Shown here in pieces: positions 1-8,289 of a stretch of 64,000 nt of DNA. A model generated the notes under the pieces. It searched no databases and had not been told where the DNA came from. It saw only the letters and a program-made list of their open reading frames with translations. Made by a program: the position numbers and the translations under genes. Source of the stretch: Parasulfuritortus cantonensis (GTDB lineage: Bacteria > Pseudomonadota > Gammaproteobacteria > Burkholderiales > Thiobacillaceae); contig NZ_SJZB01000043.1 of the NCBI RefSeq assembly GCF_004337445.1, positions 1 through 64,000 on the forward strand, in the 5' to 3' direction. Each line of letters begins with the position of its first letter. Position 1 is the stretch's first letter.

Positions 1-402
1 CGCATCGAGGCCCACGACGGCCCCTGCATCCTGACCACCAACCTGCGCAAGCAGCTCGATTCCGCCTTCACCCGGCGCTTCCAGATGGTCATCGAGTTCC
101 CGCGCCCGGACGCCGGCAGCCGGGCCGAGCTGTGGCGCCGCCTGCTGCCGCCGCGCGCGCCGGTGGCGGCCGAGGTCGACCCGGCGTTCCTGGGCAACGC
201 CATCGCCCTGACCGGCGGCGGCATCCGCAACGCCGCCCTGCACGCCGCCTACCTGGCGGCCGGCCGGGGCCAGGCGATCGGGCTCGGCCACATCGCCCAC
301 GCCGTGTACCGCGAACTGGCCAAGGAGGGCCGCGAGGTGGCCACCCAGGACCTCGGCCCGCTGGCCGCCCACCTGCCCCGGGAGTTGCTCGATGACGACT
401 GA
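1..402 (+). CDS. eCIS AAA+ ATPase (Afp15-like), 5'-truncated by window edge
   Basis: Only the C-terminal 133 residues are present; the frame is open to base 1. They show the late part of an AAA+ module: a sensor-1-like ILTTN segment (fragment residues 10-14), an arginine-finger-like FTRRF (23-27), and a helical lid with a sensor-2-like GGGIRNAAL (about 67-75). AAA+ ATPases of this type are conserved in eCIS clusters and are thought to act in particle assembly or remodelling; that role is family knowledge. The stop overlaps the next start by 11 nt. The Walker motifs lie outside the window, so the assignment rests on the C-terminus plus context. Confidence 0.82.
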   Translation, partial: RIEAHDGPCILTTNLRKQLDSAFTRRFQMVIEFPRPDAGSRAELWRRLLPPRAPVAAEVDPAFLGNAIALTGGGIRNAALHAAYLAAGRGQAIGLGHIAHAVYRELAKEGREVATQDLGPLAAHLPRELLDDD

Positions 403-628
403 GATCGGCCGCCTGGCCATCACCCTGCCGGCCGGCTTCGAGGGCCGCGCCAAGCACATCGGCCGCCTGGTCGGGGAACACCTGGCCGACTGCGCCTTGC
501 CGGCCGGCCGGCTCGCCCAGCTCGGCGTCGGCCCGGTCAGGGTCGACGCGCGCCGCTCCGACCGCGCCATCGCCGAACACATCGCCCAGTCGATCCGGGC
601 CGCCATTACGCAAGGAGTCCGCTCATGA
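392..628 (+). CDS. Small hypothetical eCIS-associated protein (78 aa)
   Basis: It starts with ATG inside the end of the ATPase gene and ends in a TGA that overlaps the next ATG. The protein is soluble, with an ITLPAGF segment near the N-terminus, one Cys and an amphipathic C-terminal helix rich in Arg and Ala. I do not recognise the family. Its place between the ATPase and the tube/LysM genes is where eCIS clusters often carry short accessory proteins, for example DUF5908, but it does not resemble that family by eye. Coupling to both neighbours supports it as a real gene. The function is unknown. Confidence 0.6.
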   Translation: MTTEIGRLAITLPAGFEGRAKHIGRLVGEHLADCALPAGRLAQLGVGPVRVDARRSDRAIAEHIAQSIRAAITQGVRS

Positions 629-693
629 GCCGGAACCTTTCCAACCGTCGTGCCCACCCGCGCGGGCATGACGCCTGGGGACCGGAGGCCTGA
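625..693 (+). CDS. Candidate 22-residue peptide ORF between the 78-aa protein and the CIS tube gene
   Basis: The ATG overlaps the preceding TGA as ATGA and has an AAGGAG ribosome-binding site at 612-617, seven bases upstream. The product would be MSRNLSNRRAHPRGHDAWGPEA split over 22 residues, basic and rich in Arg, His and Pro. The stop lies three bases before the next ATG. The clean Shine-Dalgarno with no other start nearby is the only evidence for translation. It could be a coupling leader or a remnant, so confidence is low. Confidence 0.35.
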   Translation: MSRNLSNRRAHPRGHDAWGPEA

Positions 694-696
694 ACC

Positions 697-1344
697 ATGC
701 TCAACCCGGTCAAAGGCTTCCTGGTCGAATACGCCCTCGCCATCCCGCCCCTGGTCCTGGCCTTCGAGTTCAACCCGCAGGGCCTGAGCCGCAGCCGCAG
801 CGTCACCCTCACCCTGGGCAACACCCCGGCCACCCGGGGCGGCTACGACTTCACCCTGCCGACCGAGACCGCCCGGGTCGCCCAAGGCGTCGCCGTGGAG
901 CCGGAGAGCTTCGACGTCGAGATCCTGCTCGACGCCACCGACCGCATGAACGAGGACGACGCCCTGGCACGCAGCCTGGGCATCCAGCCCGAGCTGGACA
1001 CCCTGCGCAGCATGGTCGAGCCGAAGACCCAGGGCCCGGGCGGCCTGCAGGTGCTCGCCAGCCTGGGCCAGGTCGGCACGCGCGCCTTCCAGCGCGCCCA
1101 GTCCGCCTCGGTGCTGCTGTTCGTCTGGGGCCAGCACGTCCTGCCGGTGTTCCTCAAGGGCATCGAGGTCGCCGAGTCGGCCCACCTGCCCGACCTCACC
1201 CCCTATCGCGCCACGGTCAAGCTGAGCCTGCAGGTGATCGAGGGCAACAACCCGTTCTACGAGGTCGAGAAGGTGCGCCAGACCGTCGGCGCCGCGCTCA
1301 ACACCGGGCGCACCGTCGCCAGCGCACTGGGAGGGCTGTTCTGA
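697..1344 (+). CDS. Contractile injection system tube protein (CIS_tube domain, Afp7 N-terminal-like)
   Basis: A 215-aa protein whose first 180 residues fit the CIS tube/baseplate hub domain that precedes LysM in Afp7-like proteins. It has an N-terminal LVLAFEFNPQ strand, an ESFDVEILLDATDR segment near residue 70, and a C-terminal strand region ending TVKLSLQVIEGNNPFYE. It probably forms the collar between the inner tube and the hub. A GGAGG site lies upstream of the ATG. The stop overlaps the LysM gene as TGATG, so the two-domain Afp7 architecture is split into two coupled genes here. The family call rests on pattern and context, not a search. Confidence 0.78.
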   Translation: MLNPVKGFLVEYALAIPPLVLAFEFNPQGLSRSRSVTLTLGNTPATRGGYDFTLPTETARVAQGVAVEPESFDVEILLDATDRMNEDDALARSLGIQPELDTLRSMVEPKTQGPGGLQVLASLGQVGTRAFQRAQSASVLLFVWGQHVLPVFLKGIEVAESAHLPDLTPYRATVKLSLQVIEGNNPFYEVEKVRQTVGAALNTGRTVASALGGLF

Positions 1345-1634
1345 TGCTGCTCAAGGACTCGCGCTACAAGGACGCCCGCCGCTTCGAGGCCGACGAGCAG
1401 GGCAACGTGCCCTGCAAGGGCACCCGGCCGCGCGTCATCGGCGCCGCCGTCGGCGTCCTCGAACACGTCGTCCAGGAAGGCGACCGCCTCGACCTCCTGG
1501 CCCGCCACTACTACAGCGACGCCCGCCTGTGGTGGCGCATCCTGGACGCCAACCCGGACCTCGGCAGCGGCGTCGAGCTGGCGCTCGCGGCGCGCGTCGG
1601 CGAGGTCATCCTGATCCCCAAGGCGAAGGAATGA
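1344..1634 (+). CDS. LysM-domain tail/baseplate protein (gpX/gp53-like)
   Basis: A 96-aa protein. Residues about 39-93 form a LysM-like fold: a strand followed by GDRLDLLARHYYSDARLWW and NPDL, then GEVILIP before the C-terminus. In tail-like machines such LysM proteins sit in the baseplate and link tube and hub. This one has no signal peptide and is too short to be an exported lysin, so a structural role is preferred. Its start overlaps the CIS tube stop by one base. Confidence 0.8.
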   Translation: MLLKDSRYKDARRFEADEQGNVPCKGTRPRVIGAAVGVLEHVVQEGDRLDLLARHYYSDARLWWRILDANPDLGSGVELALAARVGEVILIPKAKE

Positions 1635-1641
1635 GGACGCC

Positions 1642-2799
1642 ATGTTCCTGAACCTGTTCATGGAAAAGGAACGCGCCCCCGCCGAGGTGCTGATCACGGT
1701 GGACGGCCGCGAGATCGCCGACCTGTATCCCTTCCTGCTCGAAGTCGCGGTCGAGGCCGGACGCGCCGAGGCGGCCACCGCCACGCTCAGCCTCGAGACC
1801 CGGCGCGACGAACTGGGCCGCTGGACGGTGCAGGACGCCGACGTCCTCAAGCCCTGGGCGCGCATCGTCATCTCGGCGGCGTTCGGCAGCCGGGTCGAGG
1901 AGGTGATGCGCGGCTACATCCGCGAGGTGACTTTGGAGACCCCGCAGGACGCCGGCGCGGCCCAGGTCCGGGTGACCTGCCAGGACGACTCCATCCGCCT
2001 GGACCGCCAGCAGCACCGCGTCACCTGGGGCAGCGACGACCTGCCCTACAGCGACCGCATGATCCTGGACGAGGTGCTCGCCGGCTACGGCCTGGCCGCC
2101 GACGGCGACAGCGAGTCGGGCCAGGACGGCCTGGTCGGCCTGGCCCAGGACGACACCGACATCAAGTTCCTCAAGGCGCGTGCCGAGTTCAACGGCTACG
2201 AGCTGATCTTCCGCGCCGGCCAGGTCTACTTCGGTCCCATGCGCGTCTCCGCCGACCCGCAGGACACCCTGCTGGTGTACGCCGGCGCCGACAGCAACTG
2301 CCTGTCCCTGAACGTGCGCGCCGACGGCCACCAGGCCGACGCCGTGGCTTACGACGCCCCGGCCGAGAGCGGCGACGCCACCCGGCCCGAGACCGTCTAC
2401 CCGGACCGCGACCAGGTACCCCTGCTCGGCACCCGGGAGGCGAACAGCCAGGCGGCCGGCCTGGAACCCTTCGTCTGGAAACTGTCCGGCCAGGCCGGCG
2501 CCAGCGCCGAGCGCCTGCGCGCCCTGGCCCAGATGAAGGCCAACGACCTCGACATGCACCGCGTCCAGGGCGAAGGCGAGCTGGACGGCAGCCTGTACGG
2601 CCACGTCCTCCAGGCCGGCCTGCCGGTACCGGTGGACGGCCTGGGCGAATGGCTGTCCGGCGTCTATTACGTCGACAGCGTCAGCCACAGCTTCACGCCG
2701 GCCGGCTACAAGCAGCGCTTCCGGCTCCTGCGCAACGCCTACGGTGACAACCTCGACAGCGTCGCCGGCCTGGCCGGCAAGCTGGCCGGAGTCATGTGA
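1642..2799 (+). CDS. gpD-like baseplate hub protein (N-terminal half of a VgrG/Afp8-type protein)
   Basis: A 385-aa protein matching late-control-D/gp27-type hubs. It has an N-terminal beta domain on the VDGREIADLYPF segment, a middle domain with the LVGLAQDDTDIKFLKARA-type motif (around residue 170), typical of gpD and VgrG, and a C-terminal barrel ending in the SGVYYVDSVSHSF segment, also typical of gpD. As a trimer it should adapt the six-fold tube to the three-fold spike. The stop overlaps the spike gene by one base. Afp8 has hub and spike in one chain; here they are two genes. Confidence 0.86.
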   Translation: MFLNLFMEKERAPAEVLITVDGREIADLYPFLLEVAVEAGRAEAATATLSLETRRDELGRWTVQDADVLKPWARIVISAAFGSRVEEVMRGYIREVTLETPQDAGAAQVRVTCQDDSIRLDRQQHRVTWGSDDLPYSDRMILDEVLAGYGLAADGDSESGQDGLVGLAQDDTDIKFLKARAEFNGYELIFRAGQVYFGPMRVSADPQDTLLVYAGADSNCLSLNVRADGHQADAVAYDAPAESGDATRPETVYPDRDQVPLLGTREANSQAAGLEPFVWKLSGQAGASAERLRALAQMKANDLDMHRVQGEGELDGSLYGHVLQAGLPVPVDGLGEWLSGVYYVDSVSHSFTPAGYKQRFRLLRNAYGDNLDSVAGLAGKLAGVM

Positions 2800-3620
2800 T
2801 GGCCGACGACGAACTGCAACGGCAACTCGCCCAGACCCTGTCGCAGCGGCGCGCCTACGGCAAGTACCGCGGCTTCGTGGTCGACAACGCGGACCCGGAC
2901 AAGCGCGCCCGGGTCAAGCTCTCGGTGCCCGCCCTGCTCGGCGAGGCGGTGACCGGCTGGGCCCTGCCCTGCCTGCCCTGCGGCGGCCTGGCCAACCAGG
3001 GCCTGTTCAGCGTCCCGGCCGTCGGGGCCCAGGTCTGGGTCGAGTTCGAAGGCGGCAACATGGACTTCCCGATCTGGACCGGCACCTTCTGGCAGCAAAG
3101 CGCCGACATCCCGGAAGAGGTCCAGGACCAGCCGACCAGCCAGGTCTGGCGCACCGGCAAGGGCCACGTCCTGGTCCTGGAGGACAAGGACGACGCCGAG
3201 ACGGTGCGCCTAGCCCACGGCGCGGGGGCCCGGTTGGACATGGACCAGGACGGCAACGTCGAGCTGACCGACAACAACGGCGCCCGGCTGACCCTGAGCG
3301 CGGCCGACAACCAGGCCGTGCTGGAGGACGCCAACGGCAACGTGCTCACCCTATCCAGCCAGGGCGCGACCCTGGAGGACGGCAACGGCAACAAGATCGA
3401 GATGACCGCCAGCGGCGTGAAGGTGAGCACCAGCGCCACCGTCACCCTGGAAGGCAGCCAGGTGATGCTGGGCGGGGCCGGCGGCGAACCGGTCATCAAG
3501 GGCACCAGTTTCCTCACGCTGTTCGCCACCCACGTGCACCCGACCGGGGTCGGCCCGTCCGGCCCGCCGGTGCCGCAGGGCGAGATGAGCAGCCTGTCCA
3601 GCAAGGTGATGAGCGCATGA
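2799..3620 (+). CDS. gp5/gpV-like spike protein with OB fold and beta-helix needle
   Basis: A 273-aa protein. Residues 19-105 form the OB-fold region (YRGFVVDNADPDKRARVKL, then GAQVWVEFEGG and a PIWTGTFW segment). Residues 135-225 are a repetitive stretch of DxxGN-type turns (DQDGN, DNNGA, DANGN, DGNGN), typical of a trimeric beta-helix. The C-terminus has an H245-V-H247 motif, the HxH pattern that binds iron at the tip of P2 gpV and related spikes. ATG 2799 was chosen over GTG 2796 because it forms a TGATG overlap with the hub stop. No PAAR gene is seen nearby, so this protein may form its own tip. Confidence 0.85.
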   Translation: MADDELQRQLAQTLSQRRAYGKYRGFVVDNADPDKRARVKLSVPALLGEAVTGWALPCLPCGGLANQGLFSVPAVGAQVWVEFEGGNMDFPIWTGTFWQQSADIPEEVQDQPTSQVWRTGKGHVLVLEDKDDAETVRLAHGAGARLDMDQDGNVELTDNNGARLTLSAADNQAVLEDANGNVLTLSSQGATLEDGNGNKIEMTASGVKVSTSATVTLEGSQVMLGGAGGEPVIKGTSFLTLFATHVHPTGVGPSGPPVPQGEMSSLSSKVMSA

Positions 3621-3799
3621 AGAAGAAGCTGATCAGACTCGACACGGGGATGCCCAGCCTGGGCGGCTGGCATTGGCTCGCGCTCGCCTTCCCGGGGCGG
3701 CTGCCGCTGCGCGGGCGCTCGTCCCCGCTCCTCCCGGCCACGGCGCCGGCACCCGTCCCGGGCCCGGCAAGGAACCGCGATGGCACGCCGACTGGTTGA
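3617..3799 (+). CDS. Small unknown protein (60 aa) between spike and gp25 genes
   Basis: It starts at an ATG overlapping the spike stop (ATGA) and ends 20 nt inside the gp25 gene. It begins MKKKLIRLDTG, contains a short Trp-rich segment (GGWHWLALAF) and ends in a Pro/Ala-rich tail. The hydrophobic stretch is too short for a clear membrane span. In Afp-type clusters the PAAR tip protein is encoded near this position, but no PAAR motif is visible. Translational coupling suggests it is expressed. The function is unknown. Confidence 0.45.
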   Translation: MKKKLIRLDTGMPSLGGWHWLALAFPGRLPLRGRSSPLLPATAPAPVPGPARNRDGTPTG

Positions 3800-4166
3800 C
3801 CCCCCCTACCTGGCCTTCCCGTTCGCCGTCGCCGCCGGCCAGCCTGAACTGGCGAGCCGTTCCGAACACGTGCGCGACCAGATCGAGCAGGTCCTGTTCA
3901 CCCTGCCGGGCGAGCGCGTGTTCCGGCCCGAGTTCGGCGCCGGCATCCAGGCCCTGGTGTTCGAGCCCAACGACACCCCGCTCTGGCAGATCACCAAGCG
4001 CCGCCTGCTCGCCTCCCTGGCCGAGGCCCTGCAGGGCGAGGTCGACCCCAAGAGCATCGAGGTGACGGTGAGCGGCGACGACGCCGAACTGACCATCGCC
4101 ATCGCCTACACCCTGGCCGCCGTCGGCCACCGCGAAAGCCAGCTGTTCAGCCTGGGAGGCCTGTGA
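3780..4166 (+). CDS. gp25-like baseplate wedge protein (Afp9/GpW family)
   Basis: A 128-aa protein of the usual gp25/lysozyme-like wedge size. The diagnostic segments are present: VRDQIEQVLFTLPGERVFRPEFGAG at residues 31-55, with the GER and FG positions conserved in gp25 and TssE, then the C-terminal strand DDAELTIAIAYTL. It is expected to connect the sheath to the baseplate. The stop overlaps the next gene (TGATG). Confidence 0.92.
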   Translation: MARRLVDPPYLAFPFAVAAGQPELASRSEHVRDQIEQVLFTLPGERVFRPEFGAGIQALVFEPNDTPLWQITKRRLLASLAEALQGEVDPKSIEVTVSGDDAELTIAIAYTLAAVGHRESQLFSLGGL

Positions 4167-5377
4167 TGGCCAAGGACCCCGAACTCACGCTGTCGTTCCA
4201 GGGCCAATGTCCGGACTGCGGCCGCCGCCAGGCCGACCTGCCGGCGCCGCTGCCGCGCCTGGGCGACGACTTCGACTGGGACCAGCGCGACTACGACGGT
4301 TTCCGCCTGGCCATGCTCCAGGAACTCGTGGCGCGCTTCCCGGAACGCCAGCGCTGGACGCCGGCCGACGTCGAGGTCGCCCTCGTCGAGGTGCTCGCCT
4401 ACGCCCTCGACCAGCTTTCCGACGGCCTCGACCGGGCCGCCGCCGAGGCCTACCTGGACTCCGCCCGGCGGCCGCAGTCGCTGCGCCGGCTGCTCGGCCT
4501 GGTCGGCTACGACGTCGCCGGCCTGGCCAAGCGCACCCGCGCCCAGCCCTTCGACGGCCTCAGCGAAGCCGAGTCGCGCGCCCCGGTCACGGCGGCCGAC
4601 CGGACCCGCTTCGACCACTGGTGGCTGGACCATCCGGAGAAGATGGACCAGGCCCGCCTGGACGGCCCGCGCGCCATCCACGACCAGCACCGCATGGTCA
4701 CCCTGGCCGACTTCGAGGCCCGCCTGGGCGAACACCCGCTGGTCCTGCGCGCCCACGCCTGGGAACGCTGGGACGGCGCCTGGTCGACCGTGCACGTCGC
4801 CGTCATCCCCTGGCAGCCGGACGGCGGCGCCCACCTGGGCCTGGACGAGCCGGGCGATTACGACGAGGCAGTCTGGCTCGACACCGACCGCTTCCACGAC
4901 GAGCGCGACCTCTACCTGCCCGACCCGGCCGACCATCCGACGGTGCGCGCCGTGCTCTACCCCTACCTGGAGGCCTACCGCATGGTCGGCCAGGAGGTGG
5001 TGCTCGAAGAGGCGGTCGAGGTCGGCGTGGTCATGGCCCTGTCGGTGCAGATCGACGCCGACTACTTCCAGTCCGAGGTCCGCCACGCCGTCGAGTCGGC
5101 GCTCGGCAAGGGCCCGGGCGGCTTCTTCGCGCCCGGCCGCCTGCGTTTCGGCGAGGACCTCTGGGCGAGCGACATCTACCAGACCCTGATGGCCCTGGAC
5201 GGCGTCGACAACGTCTGCCTGAACCGCTTCAAGCGCCTGGGCGACCGCTACCCCGACCAGACCGCGGCCGGGCGCATCCCGCTCGACGGCCTCGAGGTCG
5301 CCATCTGCGACAACGACCCGGCCGAGCCCGAACGCGGCTACTACCGCCTCAACCTGCACGGCGGGAGGAAAGGATGA
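4166..5377 (+). CDS. Baseplate J-like protein, first copy (Afp11-like wedge)
   Basis: A 403-aa putative baseplate assembly protein. After a single CxxC pair (CPDCGRR, about residues 14-20) it has the wedge motif DFDWDQRDYDGFRLAML and then PADVEVALVEVLAYALDQLSDGLDR (about 74-98), the signature of gpJ/gp6-type proteins in eCIS. It should form the inner triangular wedge with the next protein. ATG 4166 is used rather than GTG 4163 because it forms TGATG with gp25. The stop overlaps the second J gene as ATGA. The lone CxxC could be half of a metal site completed in the trimer or by a partner. Confidence 0.86.
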   Translation: MAKDPELTLSFQGQCPDCGRRQADLPAPLPRLGDDFDWDQRDYDGFRLAMLQELVARFPERQRWTPADVEVALVEVLAYALDQLSDGLDRAAAEAYLDSARRPQSLRRLLGLVGYDVAGLAKRTRAQPFDGLSEAESRAPVTAADRTRFDHWWLDHPEKMDQARLDGPRAIHDQHRMVTLADFEARLGEHPLVLRAHAWERWDGAWSTVHVAVIPWQPDGGAHLGLDEPGDYDEAVWLDTDRFHDERDLYLPDPADHPTVRAVLYPYLEAYRMVGQEVVLEEAVEVGVVMALSVQIDADYFQSEVRHAVESALGKGPGGFFAPGRLRFGEDLWASDIYQTLMALDGVDNVCLNRFKRLGDRYPDQTAAGRIPLDGLEVAICDNDPAEPERGYYRLNLHGGRKG

Positions 5378-8289
5378 CCGACCTGACGCGCTGGAACCGT
5401 GCCGGCCTGGCCCGCTTCGACTACCTGGACGGCAACGCCGCGCTGTTCCTGGAACGCCTGCGCGCCGGCCTGGCCGCGCAGTTCCCGGCCTGGCCGCCGG
5501 CCCAGGCCGCGCTGCCGGCCGGCGGCGAGACGGCCGAGCAGCGCCGGGCGCGCATCGAGGACCTCTACGCGACCGACCCGGACGACATGCTCTGGCAGCT
5601 CACGCGCCAGTTCGCGCGCGCCTGCCACGTCCTCGGCGGCCACTTGGACGCCTACGCCAACGAGGCCTACCTGGGCACCGCCAGCCAGTGGGACAACCTG
5701 CGCCGCCTGGTCGCCCTGCTCGACTACGCGCCGCGCCCGCCCGCCTCGGCCGGCACGCCGCTGGCCCTGTTCGTCAAGGCCGGCCTGGCCGGCAGCGTGG
5801 CGGCCGGCCTGCAGGTCAAGTACAGCCCGGCCAAGGGCTCGCCGGTGGTGTTCGAGACCCTGGCCGACCTGGACGCCGACAGCGCCTGCAACACCCTGTA
5901 CGCGCGCGACCGCCTGCGCAACCCGCAGGCGCTCAGTGGCGACGGCCACAGCCTGGTCCTGGCCGGCCGCCTGGACAAGCTCAAGAGCGGCGAGCCGGTG
6001 GTCCTGGAGGACGAGCGCAGCGGCGCCCTGTCCGCCCACCAGGTCCAGGGCATCCTGCTCGGCGACGAAACCACCACCCTGACCGTCACCCCGCCGGTCC
6101 CGGCCGGCTACGCCAAGGGCTGGACCCGGGTGCACGGCCAGGCCCGGGAGAAGCTCGCCCCGCTCGGCCCCGCGACGACCGGCGTCGACGCGGTCGGCCA
6201 CGCCCTGCAGCTGGCCGTGCCGGCCGCCGGCCTGGCCGCCGGCGACATCGTCGTGATCGCCTCCGGCGACGACAAGCCCTACTACCGGCGCATCAAGTCC
6301 GCCGCCGGCCAGCGCCTGGTCTTCCATCGCCCGGTCGGGCAACTGACCCTGACCGGCGCCACCGTGGCACGCGCGCTGACCGTGCCGCTGTCCGACCTCC
6401 GGGAGCCGCCCGACGGCCGGACCACCGAGACCCCGCCCGGCAGCGTGCTCGACGTCGTCTACGCGGCCGGCGACTGGTCGCGCCTGGCCGGCCTCTGGCT
6501 GGCCGACATCCGCACCGTGGCCGGGCGCGAGTACCTGCCGATGTACCGCTGCCTGCACGCCAAGTACGTGCCGGTGACCAACACCCGGATCGCCGCCGAC
6601 GAGCGGCCAGGCTACACCGCCCTGACCCTGACCTGGCACCCGGACAGCGACGACGTGCCCGGCACGGCCGACCTGCGCCTGGCCAACCCGCAGGCCCTGC
6701 TGGCGCCGCCACCGACGCCCGGCGCCTGGCCGGTGGACCGCTTCCTGAACAAGAGCGCCGACGGCCACCTGGTGCGCGAACTGGTCACCGAGGCCGGCAA
6801 GCAGACCGGCGCCGGCGACCTCGCCGTGCTGGCCAAGGGCAACCAGCTGGCCTGGGCCCGGCTCGCCACGGTCGCCCTCGACCTGGAACACGGCGAGGCC
6901 ACCCTGGGCGCCGCCGGGACCTGGCAGGACCGCGGCGGCGGCCCGTTCTTCCTGGCCGCGAGCCGGCTCTACAGCCACTTCGCCCTGGTCGCCCGGGCCC
7001 TCGGCTGGCAGGACAACGCCACCCCCCTGAACGGCCGCCGGGTCGTCCCGGAAAGCCTGCCCGCCGGCCTCAAGGCCGGCCGCGCCGTGCTCGCCGGCAA
7101 CGGCACGGCGACGCGCGAGACCGTGCTCGCCAGGCTCGCCCCGGACCGTTCCTGGTTCGACCTCGGCGACGACCTGCCGGCCGGCACCACCTGCGGCAAC
7201 CTGCGCATCCACGCCAACGTGGTCGCCGCCGGCCACGGCGAGAGCCGGCCGGCACGCGTGCTGGGCAGCGGCGACGGCACCTTGAGCAACCAGCGTTTCA
7301 CCCTCGCCGTGGCCGACCTCGCCTACGTCGCCGACGCCGGCATGAGCGCCGGGGTGCGCGCCGCCCTGGCCGTGACGGTGGCCGGCGAGACCTGGACCCA
7401 GGTCGCCAGCCTGAAGGATTCCGGCCCCAGCGCTGCCCACTACCAGGTGCGCGTCGACCAGGACGGCCACGCCGAGGTCCAGTTCGGCGACGGCCGCCAC
7501 GGCCGCCGCCTGCCGAGCGGCGGCAACAACGTCCGGGTGGCCTTCCGCCAGGGTGCCGGCGCGGCCGGCAACCTGGCCGCCGGCAGCTTCGCCAAGCCGG
7601 CCAAGCCGCATTCCCTGGTCGAGACGGTGGCCCAGCCGATCGCCGCCAGCGGCGGCGCCGACCGCGAGGCCAACGCCGACCTGCGCGTCGAGGCGCCGGC
7701 CACCCTGCTCGCCCTCGACCGCGCCGTCTCCCTGGCCGACTACGCCAAGCTGGCGCGCGGCCACGCCAGCGTCTGGCAGGCCCGGGCGTTCCGGCGCCCG
7801 CCCGGCCTGGGCCAGCGCGAACGCATCGAGGTGGTGGTCATGGCGGCCGGCGGCGGCACCCTTTCGGCCCCGCTCAAGCAGGACCTGCGCGACTACCTGG
7901 CGGCGCGCGCCCAGCCCGGCGTGGCGCTGGCGGTGACCGACTACCAGCGGCTCGGCTTCCGCCTCGCCGTGACCCTGCGCGTGCGCAGCGACGCCTACGA
8001 TGTCCAGGCGGTCAGGGAGGCGGTCGCGGACGCGCTCGCGGCGGCCTTTTCCGAACAGGTCCGGCAACTCGGCCAGGTCCTCTACCGGGGCGAGGTCTAC
8101 CAGGTGGTGGACGGCGTCGCCGGGGTCGAGAACAGCGACTGCGCCATCGCCCTGTCGGCCGCGCCGGCCGGCGCGACGCCCGCCCGCGTCGCCCAGGTCG
8201 ACGGCGCCGCCCTGACCGCGACGCCCGGCGCCGGCCAGTGCCTGGTCCTCGACCAGGCCGACATCCTCGTCAAGGAATACGGACTATGA
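5374..8289 (+). CDS. Baseplate J-like protein, second copy (Afp12-like wedge, 971 aa)
   Basis: A large wedge protein. The N-terminus repeats the J-type helix pattern (LTRQFARACHVLGGHLDAYANEAYL, then the LRRLVALLDYAPRPPASA segment). The middle consists of beta-rich insert domains. The C-terminal third is typical baseplate J: EVQFGDGRHGRRLPSGG near residue 705, then ERIEVVVMAAGGG and a domain ending [19 protein letters not shown]. It should pair with the first J protein in the wedge. It is coupled at both ends by 4-nt overlaps. Afp12 is of similar size. Confidence 0.86.
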   Translation: MTDLTRWNRAGLARFDYLDGNAALFLERLRAGLAAQFPAWPPAQAALPAGGETAEQRRARIEDLYATDPDDMLWQLTRQFARACHVLGGHLDAYANEAYLGTASQWDNLRRLVALLDYAPRPPASAGTPLALFVKAGLAGSVAAGLQVKYSPAKGSPVVFETLADLDADSACNTLYARDRLRNPQALSGDGHSLVLAGRLDKLKSGEPVVLEDERSGALSAHQVQGILLGDETTTLTVTPPVPAGYAKGWTRVHGQAREKLAPLGPATTGVDAVGHALQLAVPAAGLAAGDIVVIASGDDKPYYRRIKSAAGQRLVFHRPVGQLTLTGATVARALTVPLSDLREPPDGRTTETPPGSVLDVVYAAGDWSRLAGLWLADIRTVAGREYLPMYRCLHAKYVPVTNTRIAADERPGYTALTLTWHPDSDDVPGTADLRLANPQALLAPPPTPGAWPVDRFLNKSADGHLVRELVTEAGKQTGAGDLAVLAKGNQLAWARLATVALDLEHGEATLGAAGTWQDRGGGPFFLAASRLYSHFALVARALGWQDNATPLNGRRVVPESLPAGLKAGRAVLAGNGTATRETVLARLAPDRSWFDLGDDLPAGTTCGNLRIHANVVAAGHGESRPARVLGSGDGTLSNQRFTLAVADLAYVADAGMSAGVRAALAVTVAGETWTQVASLKDSGPSAAHYQVRVDQDGHAEVQFGDGRHGRRLPSGGNNVRVAFRQGAGAAGNLAAGSFAKPAKPHSLVETVAQPIAASGGADREANADLRVEAPATLLALDRAVSLADYAKLARGHASVWQARAFRRPPGLGQRERIEVVVMAAGGGTLSAPLKQDLRDYLAARAQPGVALAVTDYQRLGFRLAVTLRVRSDAYDVQAVREAVADALAAAFSEQVRQLGQVLYRGEVYQVVDGVAGVENSDCAIALSAAPAGATPARVAQVDGAALTATPGAGQCLVLDQADILVKEYGL

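Noticed and set aside
5341-8067. Open frame of 908 codons on the minus strand opposite the second baseplate J gene
   Set aside because: Antisense shadow with Gly/Ala/Arg-biased low complexity.
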